From Cryobacterium psychrotolerans (GTDB lineage: Bacteria; Actinomycetota; Actinomycetes; Actinomycetales; Microbacteriaceae): a stretch of 64,000 nt of DNA. The notes below the pieces were generated by a model. The model had not been told where the DNA came from. It worked only from the letters and a program-made list of their open reading frames with translations, and made no database searches. The translations under genes and the position numbers were made by a program. The stretch spans positions 1-64,000 of the forward strand of contig NZ_FNFU01000007.1 of assembly GCF_900101115.1 (NCBI RefSeq), read 5' to 3'. Every line of letters starts with the position of its first letter. The stretch's first letter is position 1. Shown piece by piece: positions 53,210-62,172 of this stretch.

Positions 53210-54337
53210 GTGACGGACCCCCAGAACTGGCTCCCCCCGACGAACGCCGACCGTCCGGCGCCGCCCTTCGGTGCGTACGGCCCGCCCCAGCCCGGCGGCG
53301 GACCGCCGTCCGGCTGGACTCCCCCGCCGAAGCCCGGTCTCATCCCGCTGCGTCCGCTCGGCTTCGGCACACTGCTCTGGGCGCCGTTCCAGGTGCTGCG
53401 CCGGAACCCTCGCGCCACCTTCGGCAGCGCCCTGATCGTGCAGGCCGTCATCACCCTGGTCACCCTGGTGGTCGTCGGCGTCGTCACGTTCCTCGCCCTC
53501 GGCCGGATTGAGAGCGCGTCCCTGGCCGAGCGCGATGCGGTCGAGGCGGGCTCTGCCGTGGCGATCGTGCTGTCGGCCATCGTGCCCATCGCGCTGTCGG
53601 TGATCGCATCCGCCCTGCTGCAGGGCATCATCGTGGTCGAGGTGGCCAGGGGGACGCTCGGTGAGAAACTCCGCCTCGGCCGGCTCTGGCGGGCGGCCGG
53701 CGGCCGCCTGTGGCCGCTCGTTCTCTGGGCCGTCCTGCTCAGCACCGCGGCGCTCCTGGCCGGGGGCGTCATGGTCGCCGGCGTTGCGCTCCTCGTCACG
53801 CTGGGCGGGGCGTGGGTGGCGCTGGGGGTGGCCCTCGGCGTCGTGGGCGGCCTGGCCCTGCTGGCGCTGGGCACCTGGCTGTTCACGAAGACCTCGCTCG
53901 TGCCGAGCCTGATCGTGCTCGAACGGCTCGGAATCCGGGCGGCGGCGCGCAGGTCCTGGTCGTTGACCGACGGCTATTTCTGGCGCACCCTCGGGGTGCA
54001 GTTCCTGGTCGCCACGATGGTCAACGTCGTCGCCCAGATCGTGACCACCCCCCTGGGCATCCTGTTCGGAGTCGCCGTTTCCCTGGTCGATCCGAACGAC
54101 GCGTTCGAGGCCTGGATTCCGTCCATCGTCTTGTACGTGCTGATCATTTTCACCGCGCTGGTGCTCGGCGCCGTGACCGCGGTCATCCAATCCGCCACAA
54201 CCGCCCTGATCTACATCGACCTGCGGATGCGCAAGGAGGGCCTGGACCTGGACCTTCAGCGCTTCGTCGAATCGGCCGGGGCGGATGACCCGTACCTCGT
54301 GGCACCCGGCCGGGACACGGGCGCCCCCCGGGCATGA
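53210..54337 (+). CDS. Glycerophosphodiester-phosphodiesterase-type membrane domain protein
   Basis: A 375-residue protein with a Pro-rich cytoplasmic N-terminus (~1-45, PPFGAYGPPQPGGGPPSG) and about six to seven helices. The pattern LWAPFQVLRRNPRATFGSAL and WSLTDGYFWRTLGVQFLVA matches the GDPD-associated membrane domain/DUF7847 family of actinobacteria. No GDPD catalytic domain is attached, so an enzymatic role is unlikely. It starts with GTG at 53210 and overlaps the DUF4129 start by four bases, making it the first gene of the DUF4129-DUF4350-MoxR-DUF58 operon. Confidence 0.78.
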   Translation: MTDPQNWLPPTNADRPAPPFGAYGPPQPGGGPPSGWTPPPKPGLIPLRPLGFGTLLWAPFQVLRRNPRATFGSALIVQAVITLVTLVVVGVVTFLALGRIESASLAERDAVEAGSAVAIVLSAIVPIALSVIASALLQGIIVVEVARGTLGEKLRLGRLWRAAGGRLWPLVLWAVLLSTAALLAGGVMVAGVALLVTLGGAWVALGVALGVVGGLALLALGTWLFTKTSLVPSLIVLERLGIRAAARRSWSLTDGYFWRTLGVQFLVATMVNVVAQIVTTPLGILFGVAVSLVDPNDAFEAWIPSIVLYVLIIFTALVLGAVTAVIQSATTALIYIDLRMRKEGLDLDLQRFVESAGADDPYLVAPGRDTGAPRA

Positions 54338-54969
54338 TCGATCCCGACGCGCCGGAAGCCCGGCAGTGGCTGCGCGAAGAGCTGGCGAAGGGCGCCTACC
54401 AGGCCGCCAGGCCGACCTGGTTCGACCGGCTGTCGAAGGCCGTCCTCGACTGGTTCGGCTCGCTCACCGCCCCCTCCGACAGCCTGTTGGCACCCTGGGT
54501 TCCGCTCGTCCTGACGGTGCTGCTCGGGGCGGCCCTGGTGGCCGCGTACCTCATTTTCGGCCCGCCGCGGCGGGCTCGGCGCAGCACCACCGCCGCGGAA
54601 CTGTTCGGCGCGGACGACCGGCGCAGCTCCGAAGACCTCCGCCGTGCGGCCGCCGCCGCGGCCGCCGGCGGGGACTGGACCCTCGCGGCCCAGGAAACGT
54701 TCCGGGCCCTGGCCCGGGGGCTCATCGAGCGCTCCGTGCTGCTGGTGACGCCCGGCACGACCGCGCACGCCTTCGCCGACCGCGCGGCAGGAGCCTTCCC
54801 GGAGCACGCCGCGGGCCTGGCCGAGGCCGCCCGGCGCTTCGACCGCCTGCGCTATCTCGGCGACCAGGGAACGGAGCCCGACTACCTGCAGGTCCGGGCC
54901 CTGGAACTGGCCCTGCGCGCCGCGCGCCCGCGCCGCCTGGACGTTCTGTTCGAGTCGGCAGCGCCGTGA
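54334..54969 (+). CDS. DUF4129-domain membrane protein
   Basis: A 211-residue protein. The N-terminal segment (PEARQWLREELAKGAYQAAR) is the DUF4129 lead, followed by one helix (~52-73, WVPLVLTVLLGAALVAAYLI) and a cytoplasmic helical domain whose conserved part is RSVLLVTPGTTAHAFADRAA and FDRLRYLGDQGTEPDYLQV. Domains like this occur in transglutaminase-linked proteins next to MoxR/DUF58. It overlaps both neighbours by four bases. Confidence 0.85.
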   Translation: MIDPDAPEARQWLREELAKGAYQAARPTWFDRLSKAVLDWFGSLTAPSDSLLAPWVPLVLTVLLGAALVAAYLIFGPPRRARRSTTAAELFGADDRRSSEDLRRAAAAAAAGGDWTLAAQETFRALARGLIERSVLLVTPGTTAHAFADRAAGAFPEHAAGLAEAARRFDRLRYLGDQGTEPDYLQVRALELALRAARPRRLDVLFESAAP

Positions 54970-56206
54970 CGGCCACGCTGCGGGAGCGGCCGGACGGCAC
55001 GAACGCGCCCGCGCTGACCCCGACCCTCGGGGTTTCGGCTCGGCGGTGGCTGTTCTGGATCCTGGCCGGGGCCGGCGCCATCCTCGTCTCGGTCGCTGCC
55101 GCGCTGCTGGCCGGCGGCAGCACGGCCGGCGGGACACCGCTCGCCGCCGACAACGCGGGCGAGGCGGGCGGCCGCGCCCTGGTCGAGGTGCTGCGCGACC
55201 GGGGCGTGAGCGTGACCCTGGCCGACACCCTCGGCCAGGCCCGCCGCGCGACCCGGTCGGCGGCCGACCCGACCGTGTTCTTCTCGGATGCCGCGGGCTA
55301 CCTGGACGCCGCCGGGCTCGCGGAGATGGCGGCGCTCGCGCCGCGTACCGTCCTGACCGATCCGCACTTCGCCGCCCTGCAGGCGCTGGCGCCAGGCGTC
55401 GGGTTCGGCGGCGTCTCCGGGGCGGACTCCCTCCCGGCCGAATGCGACCTGACGGCCGCGGTGAAGGCGGGCGAACTCTCCCCCGGCGGCACCACCCTCA
55501 CGCTCATCGGGCAGGACGGGCCGGGCCGGGCGACGCTCACCGGCTGCTTCCCCAGCGACGGGGACCGGTATTCGCTGATCGAGCGCACTGTGGGCGACCA
55601 TGCGCTCACCCTGCTCGCCGACGGCTCGAAGCTGAGCAATGGATCGATCGGCACCTTCGGCAACGCGGCGCTCGCGCTGAACCTGCTCGGCCAGGGCGAC
55701 ACGGTCGTCTGGTACCTGCCCACGCTCGCCGACGTCGCCGAAACCGGACCGCCCTCGCTCGGCGAGCTGACCCCGGGCTGGGTCACGCCGACACTCGTCC
55801 TCGGTGCGCTCACCGCCCTGGCCGCCTTCGTCTGGCGTGGCCGCCGGTTCGGCCCCCTGGTCGCCGAGAACCTGCCCGTGACGGTTCGGGCCAGGGAAAC
55901 CATGGAGGGCAGGGCGCGGCTGTACGCGCGCGGTGACGCCCGCCTGCACGCCATCGACGCCCTGCGAATGGGCGCGCTCCAGCGACTGGCCACCCGCCTC
56001 GGCCTGCCCCGGACCGCCGGGGCCGACGAGATCGTGCTCGCCGTCGCGGCGATCACCGGCCGGCCGACGGACCAGGTCGGAACGGTCCTGATCGGGGCGA
56101 TTCCGGCCAGCGACCGCGAGCTCGTCAGGCTGTCCGACCAGATCGAAGATCTCGAACGCCGGGCGATCCGCCAGGCCACGCCCCCGTCACACGGAAGAAT
56201 GAGCCC

Positions 56207-56210
<4 letters not shown>
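54966..56210 (+). CDS. DUF4350-domain membrane protein
   Basis: A 414-residue protein with helices near 30-52 (LFWILAGAGAILVSVAAALL) and ~265-285. The external part between them (~60-255) contains AGGRALVEVLRDRGVSVTL, the DUF4350 beginning, and NGSIGTFGNAALALNLLGQ. This resembles a GldG/ABC-associated periplasmic fold. The cytoplasmic tail is helical. The GTG at 54966 overlaps the DUF4129 stop (GTGA). It probably works with MoxR and DUF58 in an envelope assembly or chaperone complex; the target is unknown. Confidence 0.85.
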
Positions 56211-57178
<968 letters not shown>

Positions 57179-57185
57179 CCCGTCG

Positions 57186-58493
57186 ATGGCCCTCACCGGA
57201 CGGTTCGTCGCACTCGTCGCCCTCGGCGCCGTGCCGATCGTGCTGTTCGGCCGGACCGCGCCGGAGGCCCTCGGCGTGCTCGGGTGGTGGCTCGGGGTGG
57301 TGCTCGCGCTCGGCCTGCTCGACCTGACCCTGGCGGCCTCCCCCCGGAGCGTCTCGCTCGAGCGAGGCCTCCCCGGCCGGGTGCGGCTGGGCGAATCGGC
57401 GACCAGCCGCCTCGCCCTGACCAACACCGGCCGGCGCACGCTGCACGGCGTCGTGCGGGATGCCTGGCAGCCGTCCGCGGGAGCCGGCAACAACCGCACT
57501 CCGGTCACCATCCCGCCCGGGGAGCGCCGCCTGGTCTCCCTCACGCTGACGCCGTTCCGCCGCGGCGAGCGCCGGGCCCTGCACGTGACCGTGCGGTCGT
57601 TCGGGCCGCTCGGCCTGTGGGCGCGTCAGGCGACCCTGGACGCGCCGGGGCGCATCCGGGTGCTGCCGCCGTTCGCCTCCGCCAAGCACCTGCCGTCCCG
57701 GCTGACCCGGTTGAAGGAACTCGACGGGCGGACCAGCCTGCTCGTGCGCGGGCAGGGCACGGAATTCGATTCCCTGCGCGAGTACGTCCGCGGCGACGAC
57801 GTGCGATCCATCGACTGGCGTGCGACGGCCCGCCGGAACGATGTGATGGTGCGCACCTGGCGGCCGGAGCGTGACCGCCGGGTGGTCATCGTCATCGACA
57901 CCGGGCGCACATCGGCGGCGCGCGTCGACACCGAGCCGCGCCTCGACACCGCCTTCGAGGCCGCACTGCTGCTGGCCGCGCTGGCCTCGCGGGCCGGCGA
58001 CCGCGTCGACGTGCTCGCGTGGGACCGGCGCGTTCGGGGCCGGGTGCACGGGGCCCAGGGCGCGGAGCTGCTCTCCCGGATGGTCGACGCCATGGCGCTG
58101 ATCGAGCCGGAGCTGATCGAGGTGGACTGGGCGGCGGTGCCCGGGCAGGTTCGTGCGCTGACCAGCCAGCGTGCCCTCGTCGTGCTGCTCACCTCGATCG
58201 ATGCGGCCGGGGCGACGTCGGGCCTGCTGTCGGTGCTGCCCGAGCTGACCCGGCGGCACACCGTGCTGGTCGCCTCCGTCACCGACCCGGCCGTGGCCGA
58301 AGCCGTGGGGGAACGCGGCAACCGCGAAGCGGTGTACCGCGCTGCGGCGGCCGAGCGGGCGCTCCTGGACATCGGACGCGTCTCCGCGGCGATCCGCCAG
58401 CTGGGCGCCGACGTCGTCACGGGCTCCCCCGCGGCGCTGCCTCCCGCCCTGGCCGACCGCTACATCGCCCTCAAGGCGGCCGGCCGGCTCTAG
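57186..58493 (+). CDS. DUF58 (VWA-like) domain protein
   Basis: A 435-residue protein with two N-terminal helices (~5-50) and a cytoplasmic region containing the DUF58 core EFDSLREYVRGDDVRSIDWR (~195) and WRPERDRRVVIVIDTGR, the strand carrying a degenerate MIDAS-like motif. DUF58 proteins are standard MoxR partners. It is the last gene of the operon and is followed by convergent manB, with no clear terminator in the 46-bp gap. Confidence 0.92.
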   Translation: MALTGRFVALVALGAVPIVLFGRTAPEALGVLGWWLGVVLALGLLDLTLAASPRSVSLERGLPGRVRLGESATSRLALTNTGRRTLHGVVRDAWQPSAGAGNNRTPVTIPPGERRLVSLTLTPFRRGERRALHVTVRSFGPLGLWARQATLDAPGRIRVLPPFASAKHLPSRLTRLKELDGRTSLLVRGQGTEFDSLREYVRGDDVRSIDWRATARRNDVMVRTWRPERDRRVVIVIDTGRTSAARVDTEPRLDTAFEAALLLAALASRAGDRVDVLAWDRRVRGRVHGAQGAELLSRMVDAMALIEPELIEVDWAAVPGQVRALTSQRALVVLLTSIDAAGATSGLLSVLPELTRRHTVLVASVTDPAVAEAVGERGNREAVYRAAAAERALLDIGRVSAAIRQLGADVVTGSPAALPPALADRYIALKAAGRL

Positions 58494-58539
58494 CCCGCGG
58501 TATTGCGGGCCTGTTCCGCCCGGCGCGTTCGGACCCGGC

Positions 58540-59976
58540 CTACCCGCGGATGAGCTCGAGGACCTCGTCGCGCACCCGGGCCATCACGGCGGGGGTCGCC
58601 GCCTCGACGTTCAGGCGCAGCAGCGGCTCGGTGTTCGACGGGCGGACGCTGAACCACCAGAACGGTTCATCCGTGCTGGTCATGCCGGTGACGGTGAGCC
58701 CGTCGAACTCGTCGAAATCGGCCTTGCCGGTGTAGGCCTTGACGATGCGCGAGTACGCGGCCGGCACGTCCTCGACGGTCGAGTTGATTTCGCCGGACAA
58801 CGCATACGGCGTGAAACGGGCCGACAGCTCCGACAACGGGCGGTCCTGGTGCCCGTACTCGGCGAGCACGTGCATCGCGGCGAGCATGCCGTTGTCGGCG
58901 CCCCAGAAGTCCCGGAAGTAGTAGTGGGCGGAGTGCTCTCCGCCGAAGATCGCCCCGGTCTCACGCATTTCGTCCTTGATCAGCGAGTGGCCGACCCGCG
59001 TGCGCACCGGGATGGCACCGGCCGCCGCGATCGTCTCCTCGACGATGCGGGAGGTGATCAGGTTGTGGATGACGAAGATCTCCCCGTCCGGCTGGGCTGC
59101 GCGGACGCGGGTGATCTCGCGCAGGGCCACAATCGCGGCGACGGCGGAGGGGTTGACCGCCTGGCCGGTCTCGTCGACGACGAAGCAGCGGTCGGCGTCG
59201 CCGTCGAATGCGAGGCCGAGGTCGGCCCCGTGCAGGACGACGGCCTTCTGCAGGTCGACGATGTTCGCCGGGTCGAGGGGGTTGGCCTCGTGGTTGGGGA
59301 ACGTGCCGTCGAGCTCGAAGAAGAGGGGAATGATCTCGATCGGTAGTTTCGCCAGGCCGACGGCCTCGCCGAGCACGGCCGGGACGGTCAGCCCGCCCAT
59401 CCCGTTGCCGGCGTCGACCACGATCTTGATCGGCCGGATGCCGGTCAGGTCGACGAGCCGGCGCAGGTACGCCGCGTAGTCGGCGAGCACGTCGAGGTCG
59501 CGGCTGCCGCCGGGCACGGCCACCTCCGGGATGCCCTCGGCCAGGTAGACCGCCGCCCGGTCGCGGATGGCGCCGAGCCCGGTGTCCATGCTGATGCCCT
59601 GCGCGCCGGCACGGGAGAACTTGATGCCGTTGTACTCGGCCGGGTTGTGGCTGGCGGTGAACATGGCTGCGGGTGCATTCAGGCTGCCGGAGGCGAAGTA
59701 GCTTTCATCGGTGGAGCAGAGGCCGATCGAGACGACCGTGGCTCCGCGGGCCCGGGCGCCGCGGGCGAAGGCGGCCGCGAACCCAGGGGAGGAATCGCGC
59801 ATATCGTGCCCGACGACGACCTCGGTCCCGGCCGCGCCGACCTCGTCGACGAACCCGGCCGCCAGGGCGGCGACGATGTCGGCGGTCAGCGTGCTGCCGA
59901 CCAGGCCGCGAACGTCATACGCCTTGACGATGGTGTTGAGGTGGGCAATGGCATCGTCGTTCAGGGCGGAACTCAT
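58540..59976 (-). CDS. manB: Phosphomannomutase/phosphoglucomutase
   Basis: A 478-residue alpha-D-phosphohexomutase interconverting 6- and 1-phosphosugars, feeding GDP-mannose for envelope mannosides. The phosphoserine loop is FTASHNPAEYNGIKFSR (~107), the metal loop DGDADRCFV (~255), the sugar-specificity loop GGEHSAHYYFRDFWG (~347) and the phosphate-binding loop RPSNTEPLLRLNVEA (~450). GEHSAHYYF fits dual PMM/PGM activity. It is divergent from the zincin-fold gene and lies 15 bases after DUF3499. Confidence 0.94.
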   Translation of the reverse strand: MSSALNDDAIAHLNTIVKAYDVRGLVGSTLTADIVAALAAGFVDEVGAAGTEVVVGHDMRDSSPGFAAAFARGARARGATVVSIGLCSTDESYFASGSLNAPAAMFTASHNPAEYNGIKFSRAGAQGISMDTGLGAIRDRAAVYLAEGIPEVAVPGGSRDLDVLADYAAYLRRLVDLTGIRPIKIVVDAGNGMGGLTVPAVLGEAVGLAKLPIEIIPLFFELDGTFPNHEANPLDPANIVDLQKAVVLHGADLGLAFDGDADRCFVVDETGQAVNPSAVAAIVALREITRVRAAQPDGEIFVIHNLITSRIVEETIAAAGAIPVRTRVGHSLIKDEMRETGAIFGGEHSAHYYFRDFWGADNGMLAAMHVLAEYGHQDRPLSELSARFTPYALSGEINSTVEDVPAAYSRIVKAYTGKADFDEFDGLTVTGMTSTDEPFWWFSVRPSNTEPLLRLNVEAATPAVMARVRDEVLELIRG

Positions 59977-59991
59977 GCCCCAAAATCTACC

Positions 59992-60207
59992 TCACCCCGC
60001 CGCGTCCCCCATCACGCGGTGGCGCACGACCTGCCAGCCCTTTGGCGCGGAGGTGCGGGCGGCGTGCCGCTCGCAGAGGTCATAGGCGTGCGGTTCGTGC
60101 GCGGCCGAGAGGGGACCGAGCACGGCCATGGAGTCGGCGTAGACGAAGGTCAACGTGGCCACGGCCGGATCGCCGCAGGTGATTCGGGAACACGGCCGGT
60201 TTGACAT
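59992..60207 (-). CDS. DUF3499 family protein
   Basis: A 71-residue actinobacterial protein. The family pattern is complete: NRPCSRITCGDPAVATLTFV with two cysteines, ADSMAVLGPL, and YDLCERHAART ending in WQVVRH. The Cys/His spacing suggests zinc binding. The mycobacterial homologue Rv3258c sits next to manB (Rv3257c) as here, so the order is conserved. The function is unknown. It is divergent from the metallopeptidase-fold gene with 45 bp between starts. Confidence 0.9.
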   Translation of the reverse strand: MSNRPCSRITCGDPAVATLTFVYADSMAVLGPLSAAHEPHAYDLCERHAARTSAPKGWQVVRHRVMGDAAG

Positions 60208-60252
60208 AGTGCTTCAGGCTACCGCCGGCGGAGCCGGAAGTAGGATGGCAAC

Positions 60253-60702
60253 ATGCCCCGATCACGCCGTTCCGCAGAACCGGCACCGGCGCCCACCGCT
60301 CGCGGGCGCGGCCGGGACCGGCACGGACGCGGAATCCGCAGCTCCGCGACCGGGCCGTACCTGCCCCCGCTGCGCACGCGCATCGACCTGTTCGATATGA
60401 CCATCGCCTCCTCCGTGGACTACCTGCGCGGCGTCTGGCCCGAGTTGGCCGACGTGGTCTTCGAGGTCGCCGCCGGTCCGCGCTCCGTCATCCCGGGGGT
60501 CGGCGTCGAGCGCTGGTGGGTGAACGCCGCGGAGCGCCGCATCGTCTTCTACCGCCTGCCGATCCAGCGACTGACCCGGCTGCACCGCAATGACGAATTC
60601 CACCAGCGGATGGTGATCGAGAGTTGCGTGTTCCGCGCCATCGCCGAGCTTCTCGGCAAGGACCCCTGGGACCTCGCGCCCGACCGGTTCCGCCACCTCT
60701 GA
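60253..60702 (+). CDS. Zincin-fold (PF06262-type) metallopeptidase-family protein without HExxH
   Basis: A 149-residue protein with a basic, disordered N-terminus (~1-40) and the family core IASSVDYLRGVWPELADVVF and RIVFYRLPIQRLTRLHRND. In active relatives the C-terminal helix carries HExGHxxG. Here that position reads MVIESCVFRAIAELLG, so the zinc histidines are replaced, apparently without damage to the fold. It matches the actinobacterial Rv3259 subgroup next to DUF3499. It is more likely a binding or scaffold protein than a protease. Confidence 0.85.
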   Translation: MPRSRRSAEPAPAPTARGRGRDRHGRGIRSSATGPYLPPLRTRIDLFDMTIASSVDYLRGVWPELADVVFEVAAGPRSVIPGVGVERWWVNAAERRIVFYRLPIQRLTRLHRNDEFHQRMVIESCVFRAIAELLGKDPWDLAPDRFRHL

Positions 60703-60726
60703 CCCGGATGCTGCGGCGCCGGCGAC

Positions 60727-62172
60727 TCAGCGCGGGTAGACCCGGATCGGTGTCGCCAGCGGCCCGGAGGGGTTGAGCGGGAAACCGGACAGCATCCCGG
60801 CTCCCGCATAGCTCACCGAGGCCACCAGCGATGTGCCTCCGGAGACCACGTAGCGCTCACCGCCGGCCAGCCGCCGGGCCGCCGTAGCGCCGGGGCCGAC
60901 CATGAGGGTGGTTGATTTGCCGGTGTCGTCCGTGAGCGTCGCCTCGGCCTCGCCCTGGCCGGTGTTCACCAGGTGCAGGGTGGGTGCCGGGCCGCGCGCG
61001 ACGCTGACCATGAAGTCGCCGGGGAACGGGGCCGAGGCCGCGAACCAGGCGAAGTCTTTGCCGTCGGCGCCGTCCGCCGAGGCGCGCGCGGCGATCACGA
61101 CGGGCCGGTCGGAAACGAGTCGTACGGCGTAGTTGCCGGCGGCCAGGCCCGGCAGCGGGATCTCGGCGACGATGCCCGGCTGCACGTCGACCTTGATCGG
61201 GGCGCCCGGCCCGTCGGAGCCGATGACGACGACCTCCACCTGCGCCGACTCCTCGCCGGGCGCGAGAATGCGCACGGAGGGGATCTCGTCGGACACGTGG
61301 TCGGCGTCGGTCTCCGCGGCCGGCGGCGCTTGCGTCGTGACGACCAGCCCGGAGATGACCTGGGTGAGGGACGGGGCGGCCGACGGTGCGATCAGTTCGA
61401 CGCCGGACGGCTCGATTCCCTGGATGAGACTCTGCTCGAGGGATGCGACGACCTGCCCGCCATGTGCCTCGACGTGCACGACGGGCGACTGGAGGTTCGG
61501 GGCAAGGCCGGCCAGCGAGACGATCCGTTGCGCGCCGGGCTGCACCAGGATTCCGTTTGCGCCGGGCGCATCCACGATGCCGGTCTCGCCGATGACGGTC
61601 AGGTCCACGCTCGCGACCACGGTGGTCGGGTTGCTCAGCAGCACGAGGCTGGTGCGCCCGACGTCGGTCGATCCGCCCACGAGCCACGCGTCGGCGCCGG
61701 CCTCGCCGCAGGCGGCGGCCGCAAACCCGCCGACGGATTCGCCCCGGGCGGTCTGCGACTGGCTTCCGGCCACGAGCGAGGGCACCGTGGCGCCCTCGGG
61801 CGCGGGAACGCGCAGGAGCAAGGGGCCGCCGTCGCGTTCGCTGCGCGGGTTGTCGGCGGCGGCGAGCTCGGTGACATCGTCGATGTCCGTGGGCGCATTC
61901 GCCCCGTAGGTGCTCCCGTAGACGGCGGACGCCCGGCCGACGGATGTCGCCGCCTGCGCCTGGCCCGAGTCCTCGGCGAGGGTCAGCAGCGGGCCGGGGC
62001 ACACCCTCAGCTGCTCGGCCGGGATGGGCGCGACCAGGGCGGAGGGCGGGGTGCGGGTCGCGGTCGGCCAGGGGATGATCGCCGCTGCACCCGCGGCGCT
62101 GACGGCCAGGGTGAGGCCGAGGAGGCCGGCGGCGATTCGGGAGCCCGTTTGGACTGCGCGATTACCGGTCAC
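60727..62172 (-). CDS. DUF5719 family exported protein
   Basis: A 481-residue protein with a signal or anchor helix (~12-34, IAAGLLGLTLAVSAAGAAAI). Repeated beta-rich segments follow: TSLVLLSNPTTVVASVDLTV, PTLHLVNTGQGEAEATLTDD and VSGGTSLVASVSYAGAGML. This matches DUF5719, which follows the large glycosyltransferase gene in many actinobacteria and may help its work outside the membrane. It starts with GTG at 62172 and overlaps the glycosyltransferase stop by 11 bases. Confidence 0.85.
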   Translation of the reverse strand: MTGNRAVQTGSRIAAGLLGLTLAVSAAGAAAIIPWPTATRTPPSALVAPIPAEQLRVCPGPLLTLAEDSGQAQAATSVGRASAVYGSTYGANAPTDIDDVTELAAADNPRSERDGGPLLLRVPAPEGATVPSLVAGSQSQTARGESVGGFAAAACGEAGADAWLVGGSTDVGRTSLVLLSNPTTVVASVDLTVIGETGIVDAPGANGILVQPGAQRIVSLAGLAPNLQSPVVHVEAHGGQVVASLEQSLIQGIEPSGVELIAPSAAPSLTQVISGLVVTTQAPPAAETDADHVSDEIPSVRILAPGEESAQVEVVVIGSDGPGAPIKVDVQPGIVAEIPLPGLAAGNYAVRLVSDRPVVIAARASADGADGKDFAWFAASAPFPGDFMVSVARGPAPTLHLVNTGQGEAEATLTDDTGKSTTLMVGPGATAARRLAGGERYVVSGGTSLVASVSYAGAGMLSGFPLNPSGPLATPIRVYPR

